Shown piece after piece: positions 37,406 through 46,303 of a stretch of DNA of 64,000 nucleotides. The notes under the pieces are model-generated. The model was not told the origin of the DNA. It searched no databases and saw nothing but the letters and a program-made list of their open reading frames with translations. The first letter of the stretch is position 1, and each line of letters begins with the position of its first letter. The stretch covers positions 248,001 through 312,000 of the forward strand of contig NZ_JAHYSS010000004.1 of NCBI RefSeq assembly GCF_019802255.1, written 5' to 3'. A program made the position numbers and the translations under genes. Origin of the DNA: Pedobacter polysacchareus. Its GTDB lineage: Bacteria; Bacteroidota; Bacteroidia; Sphingobacteriales; Sphingobacteriaceae.

Positions 37406-37954
37406 ATGTTAGAAAATAAAGCAGCATCGAGATACGCCAAATCAATGATTGACCTTGCACAAGAGCAAAACTCTTTGGAAGAAATCAAGAATGATATGGT
37501 GCTTTTAGATCAGGTGATTGATCAGAATCCAGAATTGGAAGCTATCCTTAATAACCCTATCGTTCCTTTGGACAAAAAAGCCGGGATTTTAGATGATATT
37601 TTTGGTGCCAAAGTAAATGTGGTGACCAAAGCTTTCTTTAAACTGGTAGTGAGCAAAGGACGTTCAGAGATTTTATTCGGAATGGCAAAATCTTTTATCC
37701 AGCAATACAATGCCATTAAGGGAATTGTGACTGCTGAAGTAACTTCGGCAATCGAGCTGACTGATGCAAACAGAACAGAGATCGTAGCTTTAGTGAAAAA
37801 AGAAGTAGGCGCTAATGAAGTGGTGATTAAAGAAAAAGTTAATGACAAACTGATTGGCGGATTTATTTTGAAAGTTGGAGACAAGCAATTTGATGCGAGT
37901 ATCGCCAACGGTTTGAATAAACTTAAAAAAGAATTTGCTCAAGGGATTGTTTAA
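37406..37954 (+). CDS. atpH: ATP synthase F1 subunit delta
   Basis: A 182-aa OSCP/delta subunit. N-terminal helical domain ASRYAKSMIDLAQEQN, middle NPIVPLDKKAGILDDIFG, and C-terminal domain with the family signature IVTAEVTSAIEL and KLIGGFILKVGDKQFDASI. It joins the top of F1 to the b stalk. It lies 31 bases after atpF and 52 bases before atpA. Confidence 0.96.
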   Translation: MLENKAASRYAKSMIDLAQEQNSLEEIKNDMVLLDQVIDQNPELEAILNNPIVPLDKKAGILDDIFGAKVNVVTKAFFKLVVSKGRSEILFGMAKSFIQQYNAIKGIVTAEVTSAIELTDANRTEIVALVKKEVGANEVVIKEKVNDKLIGGFILKVGDKQFDASIANGLNKLKKEFAQGIV

Positions 37955-38006
37955 CTTGAGTATTTAAAATAAGAAGATAACATATACTAAGAAATAATAT
38001 AAAATT

Positions 38007-39581
38007 ATGGTAGAGGTAAGACCAGACGAAGTATCGGCAATTATCAGGCAACAATTGGCGGGCTTTAAATCAGAAGCAGAACTTGAAGAAGTTGGTACCG
38101 TATTGCAGGTGGGTGATGGTATTGCCCGTGTTTATGGTTTAACTAAAGTTCAATCCGGTGAGTTAGTTGAATTTGAAAACGGCTTACAAGGTATTGTTTT
38201 GAACCTTGAAGAAGATAATGTTGGTGTGGTTTTATTAGGCCCATCTGACACGATCAAAGAAGGTGATACGATTAAACGTACTAAGAAAATTGCCTCTATT
38301 AAAGTTGGTGAAGGTATGTTAGGTCGTGTAGTTAACACGATGGGTGAGCCAATCGATGGTAAAGGACCAATCATTGGACAGACGTATGAAATGCCTATCG
38401 AGCGTAAAGCTCCAGGTGTAATCTACCGTCAGCCAGTTACAGAACCTTTACAAACAGGTATCAAAGCGATTGATGGTATGATTCCAATCGGTCGTGGTCA
38501 ACGTGAGTTGGTTATTGGTGACCGTCAGATTGGTAAAACTGCGGTTTGTATCGATACTATCATCAACCAAAAAGAATTTTATGAAGCAGGTAACCCTGTT
38601 TACTGTATATATGTAGCTTGTGGTCAAAAAGCAAGTACTGTAGCAAATATCGTACGTACATTAGAAGAAAACGGTGCAATGCCATATACGGTTGTTGTAG
38701 CTGCTTCGGCTGCTGAACCTGCTCCATTGCAGTTTTATGCGCCTTTCTCTGGTGCTGCGATTGGTGAGTTTTTCCGTGATACAGGTAGACCAGCATTAAT
38801 TGTTTATGATGATTTGTCTAAACAAGCTGTTGCTTACCGTGAGGTGTCTCTATTACTTCGTCGTCCACCGGGCCGTGAGGCTTATCCTGGTGACGTGTTC
38901 TACCTTCACAGTCGTTTGTTAGAGCGTGCTGCTAAGATCAACTCAAATGATGAGATCGCACAAGCAATGAATGACCTTCCTGAATCATTGAAAGGTATCG
39001 TTAAAGGTGGTGGTTCATTAACTGCATTGCCAATTATCGAAACTCAGGCTGGTGACGTTTCTGCTTATATCCCTACGAACGTAATTTCAATTACTGACGG
39101 ACAGATCTTCTTAGAAACTAACTTGTTCAACGCAGGTATTCGTCCAGCTATTAACGTAGGTATCTCGGTATCACGTGTAGGTGGTAATGCACAGATCAAA
39201 TCAATGAAAAAAGTTGCCGGTACTTTGAAATTAGACCAGGCTCAATACCGTGAGTTAGAGGCTTTCTCTAAATTCGGTTCTGACTTAGATGCAGCTACTA
39301 AATCTGTACTTGATAAAGGTTCACGTAACGTGGAAATCCTTAAACAAGGTCAGTTCTCTCCAGTAACAGTAGAGAAACAAGTAGCGATCATTTACATTGG
39401 TACTAAAAACTTAATGCGTTCAGTTCCTGTAAATAAAATAAAGGAATTTGAAGCTGAGTACTTACAACAATTGGAATTACGTCATCCAGAAACTTTGAAA
39501 GCTTTAAAAGCTGGTAAATTTGATGATGCAATTACCGGAGTATTGGAAACTGTAGCAAAAGAGCTTTCCAGCAAATACTAA
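38007..39581 (+). CDS. atpA: ATP synthase F1 subunit alpha
   Basis: A 524-aa alpha subunit. Beta-barrel N-terminal domain ([14 protein letters not shown]), P-loop [13 protein letters not shown], the [35 protein letters not shown] region with the family signature, and a C-terminal helical domain ([12 protein letters not shown]). The P-loop has Ile where most species have Thr (GDRQTGKT). Alpha subunits bind but do not hydrolyse nucleotide; atpD for the catalytic beta subunit is not in this window, as in many Bacteroidota. It is 28 bases before atpG. Confidence 0.98.
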   Translation: MVEVRPDEVSAIIRQQLAGFKSEAELEEVGTVLQVGDGIARVYGLTKVQSGELVEFENGLQGIVLNLEEDNVGVVLLGPSDTIKEGDTIKRTKKIASIKVGEGMLGRVVNTMGEPIDGKGPIIGQTYEMPIERKAPGVIYRQPVTEPLQTGIKAIDGMIPIGRGQRELVIGDRQIGKTAVCIDTIINQKEFYEAGNPVYCIYVACGQKASTVANIVRTLEENGAMPYTVVVAASAAEPAPLQFYAPFSGAAIGEFFRDTGRPALIVYDDLSKQAVAYREVSLLLRRPPGREAYPGDVFYLHSRLLERAAKINSNDEIAQAMNDLPESLKGIVKGGGSLTALPIIETQAGDVSAYIPTNVISITDGQIFLETNLFNAGIRPAINVGISVSRVGGNAQIKSMKKVAGTLKLDQAQYRELEAFSKFGSDLDAATKSVLDKGSRNVEILKQGQFSPVTVEKQVAIIYIGTKNLMRSVPVNKIKEFEAEYLQQLELRHPETLKALKAGKFDDAITGVLETVAKELSSKY

Positions 39582-39609
39582 ATTACTCTTGACTGAAGAA
39601 TAAAAAAGA

Positions 39610-40494
39610 ATGGCTAATTTAAAAGAAGTAAGAATTCGTATATCATCGGTGCAATCTACACAGCAGATCACCAAGGCCATGAAAATGGTTTCGGCTGCGA
39701 AGTTGAAGCGTGCGACCAATGCGATTGTTCAGCTACGTCCGTATGCTACAAAGTTGAAAGAGATCCTAGGAAATCTTTCAGCGAGCTTAGAAGGATCATC
39801 GTCTCCGTTTATTCAGGAACGTGAACCAAATAAGGTATTGATTGTAGTGGTTTCTTCTAACCGTGGTTTAGCTGGTGCCTTTAACATGAATGTGATTAAA
39901 GAAACCAACAATTTAATCTCGGAAAAATATAGCGAACAATACAAAAATGGTAATGTAAGTATCGTCGCTATCGGTAAGAAAGCACATGATTTCTATGAGA
40001 AACGTGGATACAATGTTATCGGAAATAATAATGAAGTATATGCTGCGCTTACTTTTGAAAATGTAACCAAGATCACCAATGCGATCATGGCAGGCTTTGA
40101 AAAAGGCGACTTTGATAAAGTAGAGCTAGTATACAACAGGTTTAAAAATGCGGCCGTTCAGATCTTAACTACTGAGCAGTTATTGCCACTTCCTAAAACT
40201 GAAATTGCCGAAGGTGCAGCCGCTGCTCATGCAGTAGACTATATCATGGAGCCTTCTCAAGAGGAAATTGTATCGCAGCTGATCCCTAAATCGATCAAAA
40301 CCCAAGTATACAAAGCAGTATTGGATTCTCATGCTTCTGAGCATGGTGCCCGTATGACTTCAATGGATAAAGCAACTGAAAATGCTGGTGATTTAATTAA
40401 AGCGTTAAAACTTTCTTACAACCAGGCACGTCAGGCAGCGATTACTACAGAGCTTACAGAGATTGTAAGTGGTGCAGCAGCACTAAACGGGTAG
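39610..40494 (+). CDS. atpG: ATP synthase F1 subunit gamma
   Basis: A 294-aa central-stalk subunit. The N-terminal helix NLKEVRIRISSVQSTQQITK leads to MKMVSAAKLKRA; the middle alpha/beta domain begins VLIVVVSSNRGLAGAFN; the C-terminal helix has ASEHGARMTSMDKATENAGD and YNQARQAAITTELTEIV, the family signature. It transmits rotation between the c ring and F1. Last gene of the operon here, followed by a strong terminator, so atpD/atpC are transcribed elsewhere. Confidence 0.98.
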   Translation: MANLKEVRIRISSVQSTQQITKAMKMVSAAKLKRATNAIVQLRPYATKLKEILGNLSASLEGSSSPFIQEREPNKVLIVVVSSNRGLAGAFNMNVIKETNNLISEKYSEQYKNGNVSIVAIGKKAHDFYEKRGYNVIGNNNEVYAALTFENVTKITNAIMAGFEKGDFDKVELVYNRFKNAAVQILTTEQLLPLPKTEIAEGAAAAHAVDYIMEPSQEEIVSQLIPKSIKTQVYKAVLDSHASEHGARMTSMDKATENAGDLIKALKLSYNQARQAAITTELTEIVSGAAALNG

Positions 40495-40512
40495 TCCTCC
40501 ATTTAAATCTAT

Positions 40513-40547
40513 TAAAGCCCTTATCCACACGGATAAGGGTTTTTTTT
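40513..40547 (+). terminator. Intrinsic terminator of atp operon
   Basis: Arms CCCTTATCC (40518-40526) and GGATAAGGG (40531-40539) with an ACAC loop, preceded by A and followed by eight T. It begins about 20 bases past atpG. Confidence 0.93.
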
Positions 40548-40620
40548 GTTTAGATTGGTTACGTTTTAGGAGAGATTGAAATTTATCCGGATGTTATACC
40601 ACTTTTTGTATAATAAATAT

Positions 40621-40628
40621 TATTTTTG
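40621..40628 (+). promoter_or_regulatory. Promoter -7 box of small membrane protein gene
   Basis: TATTTTTG is a perfect TAnnTTTG, 19 bases before ATG 40648. A TTTTTG at 40603-40608 is too close to serve as a normal -33 element. Confidence 0.5.
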
Positions 40629-40647
40629 TGGCATAAATAGAAACACT

Positions 40648-40863
40648 ATGGAACAAAGACCAATACACAATACTCCTAGCATGAAAAGAGCTAACGAGAC
40701 ATCCATCTATAAATTAATGGCTGTAGGAATTGTAATTAGCGTTGTAGGCGTTTATTTGCGTTTTGCTGGCGATTCAATGACCTTATCATTGGTATCTTGG
40801 GCGATCTTGTTTATCGGTGCATTCATCGCTTGTAAAGGCGTATTCAAAATATTAGCAGCTTAA
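40648..40863 (+). CDS. Small two-helix membrane protein, function unknown
   Basis: A 71-aa protein with a polar N-terminus (MEQRPIHNTPSMKRANE) and two helices, LMAVGIVISVVGVYLRFAG and LSLVSWAILFIGAFIACKGVF. I do not recognise the family; small proteins of this kind are common and uncharacterised in Bacteroidota. The gene stands alone, with its own -7 box (40621-40628) and terminator (40884-40920), which supports it being a real short gene. ATG 40648 is favoured over upstream in-frame codons because those would include the promoter. Confidence 0.72.
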   Translation: MEQRPIHNTPSMKRANETSIYKLMAVGIVISVVGVYLRFAGDSMTLSLVSWAILFIGAFIACKGVFKILAA

Positions 40864-40883
40864 TTATTTAAGTCGCATTTCTG

Positions 40884-40920
40884 AAAATCCTCAGTAACTC
40901 CGGTTGCTGAGGATTTTTTT
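40884..40920 (+). terminator. Intrinsic terminator after small membrane protein gene
   Basis: Arms AAAATCCTCAG (40884-40894) and CTGAGGATTTT (40907-40917) with further pairing TAAC/GTTG around TCCG, then a T-run. Confidence 0.92.
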
Positions 40921-41007
40921 ATGGGTCACATTTTGATGACGGTCCGGCTTTCATAGGTTACCTTATCTGTTGCGCTGTATTAACAGCAGTACCTTAATTA
41001 AACTCCT

Positions 41008-41859
41008 ATGAAAAGATATTTAGTTTATGGCCTTGCAGCGCTTTTATTTGCAGCCTGTAGCCAAGAGAAAAAATCTCATGAACCCAATGCCGATGCCACT
41101 TCCAATGAACTGATGATCTCAGATAGTTCTTCCGCAGCAAAAATTATCAAAACTGCCGATATGCGTTTCCGCGTGAAAGATGTACAGCAAACAAAAGAAA
41201 AACTCGGCAACCTGATCAAGGCTGAAGGCGGAACACTTGCTGAATTTTCCATCCATAGCGATGTATACCAGTCGGAGAAAGTGCGTTATTCTACAGATTC
41301 TTTATTGGAGCTGACTTCTTACCGTACAGAAGGTTCGATTGTCGCCAAAGTTCCCGCTGATAAATTAGATGAATTTACCAATAAGGTAGCGGGAATGGCC
41401 GTGTTTGTAGATCAGCAATCGATGAAGTTTGATGACCTGAGTCTTTCTTACCTATCCAATCAATTGAAAAACCAGAATAGGATAGAGGCCGTTAGTCAAT
41501 TGAATAAACACGCCAACAAGAAAAGTAACAATGTAGAAACTGCATTAGAATTAAAAGATACTTATGTAGATCAGAAACTGGAGAATATGCGGATCAATGA
41601 CCGTGTGAAATACAGTGACATCACGCTTGCTTTTTATCAGGACAATACCGTGAAAAAATTAGTTGTAGGCAATGATAATTTATCAGATTACCGCCCTTCG
41701 TTTTTTAGAAGATTGGGATTGAATATCCAAAATGGATGGGTGATTTTTATGGAGTTCTTATTGATCCTGGCCAACTTATGGATGTTGATCCTGGTCGCTA
41801 TAGTCGCCTTTATCGCGTTTAAGCAATACCGTAAAAGAAATAGAAAAGCGGCTATTTAA
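41008..41859 (+). CDS. DUF4349 family lipoprotein
   Basis: A 283-aa lipoprotein (MKRYLVYGLAALLFAACSQ, lipid Cys17). It matches DUF4349: IIKTADMRFRVKDVQQTKEKL at the N-terminus of the domain, GGTLAEFSI, GSIVAKVPADKLDEF and a coiled-coil region with YLSNQLKNQNR, followed by a C-terminal membrane helix (LLILANLWMLILVAIVAFIAF) and a basic tail. The family is widespread and without known function; the two membrane attachments suggest it sits at the inner membrane or spans the envelope. Its last 8 bases overlap the end of the convergent ruvC. Confidence 0.88.
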   Translation: MKRYLVYGLAALLFAACSQEKKSHEPNADATSNELMISDSSSAAKIIKTADMRFRVKDVQQTKEKLGNLIKAEGGTLAEFSIHSDVYQSEKVRYSTDSLLELTSYRTEGSIVAKVPADKLDEFTNKVAGMAVFVDQQSMKFDDLSLSYLSNQLKNQNRIEAVSQLNKHANKKSNNVETALELKDTYVDQKLENMRINDRVKYSDITLAFYQDNTVKKLVVGNDNLSDYRPSFFRRLGLNIQNGWVIFMEFLLILANLWMLILVAIVAFIAFKQYRKRNRKAAI

Positions 41860-42415
41860 GTCGCTTTTTATTGTCCTTAGCAAAAGCTTCCCAACCCGAA
41901 TAAGATTTTCCGCTGCCGGAAGTGCTCACTCTTTGAAAGGAATGGCACACAGCGACGGCTAAACCATCGGTTGCATCTAAAAATTGCGGGGTTTCTTTAA
42001 ATTTAAGCAGGGTTTGCAGCATGGCTGCAACCTGTTCTTTTCCCGCACTTCCGCTGCCGGTTATGGATTGTTTGATTTTACGTGGTGCATATTCTGTAAT
42101 TGGAATGTTCCTGGATAGGGCTGCTGCCATGGCTACACCTTGCGCACGGCCCAATTTAAGCATCACCTGGATGTTTTTTCCATAGAAGGGAGCCTCTAGT
42201 GCCATTGCATCCGGTTTATACTCGTCAATCAGCACTATGGTCTTTTCAAAGATGCGCTGCAGTTTCAGGAAATGGTCGTCTAAATGATCCATTCGGACGA
42301 TCCCCATGCTGATCAATTCGATCTTACTTCCCTTTTCCAATATCACCCCATAGCCCATAATCGAAGTGCCCGGATCTATACCGATGATCACCCTTTCCTT
42401 TTTTTCCACCAACAT
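41852..42415 (-). CDS. ruvC: Holliday junction resolvase RuvC
   Basis: A 187-aa resolvase. Catalytic acids are visible as Asp14 (IGIDPGTSIMGYG), Glu74 (ALEAPFYG) and Asp147/Asp150 (LDATDGLAVAVCH). APRKIKQSITGSGSAGKEQV is the conserved central block. It cuts Holliday junctions symmetrically with RuvA and RuvB. The Gly/Ser/Lys-rich tail (SGKSYSGWEAF) is slightly longer than in enterobacterial RuvC. It is divergent from the flippase-like gene, with only a few dozen bases between start codons. Confidence 0.96.
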   Translation of the reverse strand: MLVEKKERVIIGIDPGTSIMGYGVILEKGSKIELISMGIVRMDHLDDHFLKLQRIFEKTIVLIDEYKPDAMALEAPFYGKNIQVMLKLGRAQGVAMAAALSRNIPITEYAPRKIKQSITGSGSAGKEQVAAMLQTLLKFKETPQFLDATDGLAVAVCHSFQRVSTSGSGKSYSGWEAFAKDNKKRLK

Positions 42416-42458
42416 AGAACAATATTAAGCATATTTGCAGAGAGTAAAAGCAAAAAAG

Positions 42459-43436
42459 TTGACATCACAGTACAAAAAAATAGTTTCTTATATTCTTAAA
42501 GCCGGAATTGTTCTTTTCGCATTTTGGTTTGTGTACAGCAAGCTGACAGCGAACAGGAACCTCCAGGATTTCAAAAACCTGCTCAGTAAATTGCCGCAAT
42601 GGGAAATTATCACCGTCATGGGGGTGGTTCTGCTCCTGATGCTGGTGAACTGGGGACTGGAAGCCGTAAAATGGAAACGATTGATCTCCAGTGTGGAGAA
42701 AATCTCGCTCTGGAAGGCAGTAGCTTCTGTATTTTGTGGCTTAACCTGGGCGGTATTTACCCCGAACCGGATTGGGGAATATGGTGGACGCGTGTTCTTC
42801 CTTTCGCCGAAAAGGCGGGTGATTGGAGTGGTGGCTATGGCCGTTGGGAACATCGGACAAATGGTGCTCACCAATGTTTTTGGCGCCATTGCCTTCTGCG
42901 TGTTCGTCTATCGCTTTGTGAAAATAGATCCGTTGGTGTTTTATGCACTGGCATTTTTCGCATTGGTCTTTTGCTTATTCTTCCTGGTCTTTTATTTTAA
43001 CATCAAATGGCTGAACGGATTATTACTATCCATGAAGTTCAGCAGAAAATATAAAAAGTTTTATAGCATCCTGGCGAGATACCAAAAGAAAGAACTGCTG
43101 AAAATTCTGACGCTGTGTTTTTTAAGGTACCTCGTTTTTAGTACACAGTATTTTATCCTGTTCTTCTGGCTGATTCCTAACCTCCATTACATGGAAATTC
43201 TGATGATGGTGAGCATCCTGTTCTTTGTACAGTCTACCTTGCCTTCTTTAGACCTGTTTGATATTGGCGTAAGAACCGCTACGGCTTCTTATTTCTTCAG
43301 CTCGATTACAGATCAGGAAGTGGCAGTAATTGCTTGTACAGCCAGCATATGGCTGATAAATATTATTATTCCTGCTATATTAGGCACTTATTTCGTATTT
43401 AAACTTAACTTTTTTGGAAATTCACAGCGCAGCTAG
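42459..43436 (+). CDS. LPG-synthase-TM/flippase-like membrane protein
   Basis: A 325-aa protein with about eight membrane helices of the lysylphosphatidylglycerol synthase TM (UPF0104/AglD2-like) family: KAGIVLFAFWFVYSKL, NWGLEAVKWKRLI, TWAVFTPNRIGEYGGRVFFL and the C-terminal DIGVRTATASYFF. Family members act in flipping or modifying membrane lipids and glycolipids. No ATG is available; TTG 42459 is chosen because the earlier TTG 42435 sits in a likely -7 box (CATATTTG, 42430-42437). It overlaps the GT2 gene by 23 bases. Confidence 0.78.
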   Translation: MTSQYKKIVSYILKAGIVLFAFWFVYSKLTANRNLQDFKNLLSKLPQWEIITVMGVVLLLMLVNWGLEAVKWKRLISSVEKISLWKAVASVFCGLTWAVFTPNRIGEYGGRVFFLSPKRRVIGVVAMAVGNIGQMVLTNVFGAIAFCVFVYRFVKIDPLVFYALAFFALVFCLFFLVFYFNIKWLNGLLLSMKFSRKYKKFYSILARYQKKELLKILTLCFLRYLVFSTQYFILFFWLIPNLHYMEILMMVSILFFVQSTLPSLDLFDIGVRTATASYFFSSITDQEVAVIACTASIWLINIIIPAILGTYFVFKLNFFGNSQRS

Positions 43437-44550
43437 TTTTATTGCTTCTATTTTAACGGTCATCTATGTATTTGTTGTATTTACTTTTATCAGGGGCTGG
43501 AATAAACTGAGCTATTATCAACCGCAGAAAACCGCTCTTAAAACTAAGGTATCTATTTTGGTAGCGGCCAGAAATGAAGCGGAGATCATCAGGAAAACCC
43601 TGGATGATTTATGCGCGCAGTCTTATGATAAAGCACTTACAGAAATCATTTTTATAGATGACCATTCTACTGATGATACAGCTGCAATCATTTCTTCCTA
43701 TGCTTCGAAAGGGGTAAAGCTGATTCGCCTGAATGAAGATCGTGCCCTCAATTCTTATAAGAAAAAGGCCATTCAAACGGCGATTGGTCAATCTACAGGG
43801 GATCTGATCATCACTACCGATGCCGATTGCAGGATGGGCAAAGACTGGTTGAAAACCATCATCAGCTATTATGAAGAGAAAGACTACAAAATGATTTCTT
43901 CACCCGTGGCTTATTTTGAAGAAAAAACTTTCTTTGAACGTGCACAGGCATTGGAATTTCTATACCTGATCGGTTTGGGTGCTTCTACCATTGGCAATAA
44001 AAAACCTTCTACCTGTAATGGAGCCAATCTGGCTTACGAAAAAGCAGCTTTTTATGAAGTTGGCGGTTTCAAAGGGATTGATGACCTGGCTTCAGGAGAT
44101 GATGAATTGTTGCTGCATAAAATGGCGGCGCGTTACGATAATCATATCGGCTTCTTAAAAAACGAGGATGCGGTAGTTTATACCCATGCCAAGCCTACAC
44201 TTGGTGAATTTATTCAGCAAAGAAAACGCTGGGCCTCGAAAAGTACGCGTTATAAAAACAAAGCGATCATCGTGCTTGGCGTGGCAATCTGGCTATTTAA
44301 TGTGAGCATCCTGCTGAATATCGCCATTGGCTTATTCGATGGTTTCTATTTTGGCCTGGCTCTAACGCAATTGCTGATCAAGATTTTCCTGGAATTTATA
44401 TTTTTATATCAGGTCACCGGCTTCGCTAAAAGAAGGGAATTATTGGTGCTATTACCTATACTCAATTTAATGCATATCGTATATCTGGTTTACATTGGGG
44501 TAGCCGGGAATTCAGGTAAATACAACTGGAAAGGCAGAATGGTCAAATAA
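43414..44550 (+). CDS. Family 2 glycosyltransferase, membrane-bound
   Basis: A 378-aa inverting glycosyltransferase. One N-terminal helix (SFIASILTVIYVFVVFTFI) precedes the GT-A domain with VSILVAARNEAEIIRKTL, FIDDHSTDDT and the DxD-type TTDADCRMG; GDDELLLHKM supplies the catalytic base region and QQRKRWASK is a QxxRW motif, typical of processive or lipid-acceptor enzymes. Two or three helices follow from about residue 285. It likely moves a sugar to a membrane lipid on the cytoplasmic face. The start is TTG 43414, inside the end of the previous gene, and its stop shares one base with the next start (TAATG), so the three genes are probably coupled. Confidence 0.85.
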   Translation: MEIHSAASFIASILTVIYVFVVFTFIRGWNKLSYYQPQKTALKTKVSILVAARNEAEIIRKTLDDLCAQSYDKALTEIIFIDDHSTDDTAAIISSYASKGVKLIRLNEDRALNSYKKKAIQTAIGQSTGDLIITTDADCRMGKDWLKTIISYYEEKDYKMISSPVAYFEEKTFFERAQALEFLYLIGLGASTIGNKKPSTCNGANLAYEKAAFYEVGGFKGIDDLASGDDELLLHKMAARYDNHIGFLKNEDAVVYTHAKPTLGEFIQQRKRWASKSTRYKNKAIIVLGVAIWLFNVSILLNIAIGLFDGFYFGLALTQLLIKIFLEFIFLYQVTGFAKRRELLVLLPILNLMHIVYLVYIGVAGNSGKYNWKGRMVK

Positions 44551-45641
44551 TGGAACAGTACAATAGTCCGTCGAAACAGGTATGGAAGCGGTTTAAGCAG
44601 AATAAAATGGCTTTTTCCGGATTATTGTTTATTCTATTGATGATGGTTCTGGGTATTTTAGGTTACCTGATTACACCCGATCAGACACCCTATGCGAATA
44701 CGATGCATTTGCAGCTCAGCAATAAAAAACCAGGACGGAGTTTTGATTTCCTGATCATCAGTAGAAACCCTGCGATCAAAAAGGTCAGTTTCCTGGAAAA
44801 GATGCTGGCCGGACAAGAATCCGACTATAAAAGTATTCCAATTACTGCTTATCGGGAAGCGGGAAATAAGGTCTATGCCAAAGAATATATTGGCGATGAT
44901 GAGCAGGCCGAAGAGGCGGTTTACCCTTTACTGGAAGGTAAAAATAGATACAGTCAGACTTTTTGGCTAGGAACTGATGTTTATGGCCGGGATTTACTGA
45001 GCAGGTTAATGATTGGGATTCGGGTGTCTTTATCCGTAGGTCTGATGGCGGTGCTCATTTCTCTTTTTATTGGGATCAGCTTGGGGGCGCTGGCCGGTTA
45101 TTTTGCTGGGAAAACAGATGCCGCAATTAGTTGGTTCATGAATGTGATCTGGTCGCTCCCTTCCTTGCTATTGGTAATTGCGATATCTTTTGCCTTGGGA
45201 AAAGGCTTCTGGCAGATCTTTATCGCCGTTGGTTTGTCGACCTGGGTGGATGTTGCCCGACTGGTAAGAGGGCAGGTGATGGCCCTGAAAAATGTGGAAT
45301 TTGTGGAAGCTGCAAGGGCACTGGGATTTTCTACGCCAAGGATCATCATCAAACATATTTTACCCAATATTGCAGGGCCAATTCTGGTACTGGCCTCCGC
45401 AAATTTTGCCGCAGCCATCTTACTCGAAAGTGGGCTTAGCTTTCTTGGATTTGGCGCACAAGCTCCTATGCCCAGCTGGGGAAGTATGATCAAAGAACAT
45501 TATGGGTATATCATTATGGATGCCGCCTATCTTGCCATCCTGCCAGGTTTGGCCATCATGGTGACCGTTTACGCTTTTAATCTGCTGGCCATCGGCCTGA
45601 GAGACGCTTTTGATGTGAAATCGCAGAATATTTCTGTTTAA
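44550..45641 (+). CDS. DppC/OppC-type ABC transporter permease, lone
   Basis: A 363-aa permease. One helix after an N-terminal FKQNKMAFSGLLFILLMMVL (OppC_N) is followed by an unusually long external loop of about 110 residues, then LGTDVYGRDLLSRLMIGIRVSL and five helices with the EAA signature EAARALGFSTPRIIIKHILP. This is the C-type permease of peptide or nickel importers, which normally works with a B-type permease, two ATPases and a binding protein. None of these is in the neighbourhood. It overlaps the GT2 gene by one base, so it is expressed with glycosylation genes. Confidence 0.88.
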   Translation: MEQYNSPSKQVWKRFKQNKMAFSGLLFILLMMVLGILGYLITPDQTPYANTMHLQLSNKKPGRSFDFLIISRNPAIKKVSFLEKMLAGQESDYKSIPITAYREAGNKVYAKEYIGDDEQAEEAVYPLLEGKNRYSQTFWLGTDVYGRDLLSRLMIGIRVSLSVGLMAVLISLFIGISLGALAGYFAGKTDAAISWFMNVIWSLPSLLLVIAISFALGKGFWQIFIAVGLSTWVDVARLVRGQVMALKNVEFVEAARALGFSTPRIIIKHILPNIAGPILVLASANFAAAILLESGLSFLGFGAQAPMPSWGSMIKEHYGYIIMDAAYLAILPGLAIMVTVYAFNLLAIGLRDAFDVKSQNISV

Positions 45642-45669
45642 TTTATGCTCCTGCTTTTTAGTAACTTTG
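45636..45669 (+). promoter_or_regulatory. rnhB promoter, leaderless arrangement
   Basis: TAACTTTG (45662-45669) is a perfect TAnnTTTG, followed by TAGG and then ATG 45674. GTTTA at 45636-45640 is a weak -33 candidate, 21 bases upstream. The transcription start would coincide with the start codon. Confidence 0.5.
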
Positions 45670-45673
45670 TAGG

Positions 45674-46285
45674 ATGCTGTTAAACTGTTACCAGAACGAA
45701 TTAGTAGAGGCCGGCTGTGATGAAGCGGGCAGAGGATGCCTTGCAGGGCCTGTTTTTGCCGCTGCCGTAATCTTACCGAAAGATTTTAAGGCAGGTGAAC
45801 TGAACGACTCTAAAAAATTGAACCATAAACAGCGTGAAGCATTAAGGATCATTATTGAAAAGGAGGCGATTGCCTGGGCTGTAGCCGAAGTAGACCACAT
45901 GGAGATTGATAAGATCAATATCTTAAACGCTTCTTTCTTAGCCATGCACAGGGCGATTGAAAAGTTAACAAGGAGACCGGAATACCTGGTCATTGACGGC
46001 AACCGCTTTAAATCCTATCCGAAAATCCCGCATGCCTGTATTGTGAAAGGTGACGGTAAATACCTGAACATTGCTGCTGCTTCAATCCTGGCGAAAACAC
46101 ATCGTGATGCCTATATGGAGCAGATTGCTGAGGAATATCCAGTGTATCAATGGAAACAAAATAAAGGCTATCCAACTATTGTACACCGCAATGCAGCTTT
46201 AGAACATGGTTTATCACCCTACCACCGTAAAACTTTTAGTATTTCTAGGCCTCAGTTGGCACTGTTTTCCGAAATCGAAGGATAA
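45674..46285 (+). CDS. rnhB: Ribonuclease HII
   Basis: A 203-aa type 2 RNase H. The catalytic motif [14 protein letters not shown] has Asp16 and Glu17; LVIDGNRF gives the third acid and [21 protein letters not shown] the fourth region. C-terminal YHRKTF is typical. It removes ribonucleotides and RNA primers from DNA-RNA hybrids. It follows the permease gene by 32 bases but has its own likely promoter directly at the start codon. Confidence 0.96.
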   Translation: MLLNCYQNELVEAGCDEAGRGCLAGPVFAAAVILPKDFKAGELNDSKKLNHKQREALRIIIEKEAIAWAVAEVDHMEIDKINILNASFLAMHRAIEKLTRRPEYLVIDGNRFKSYPKIPHACIVKGDGKYLNIAAASILAKTHRDAYMEQIAEEYPVYQWKQNKGYPTIVHRNAALEHGLSPYHRKTFSISRPQLALFSEIEG

Positions 46286-46303
46286 TTAGTATTTTCACAT
46301 AAT

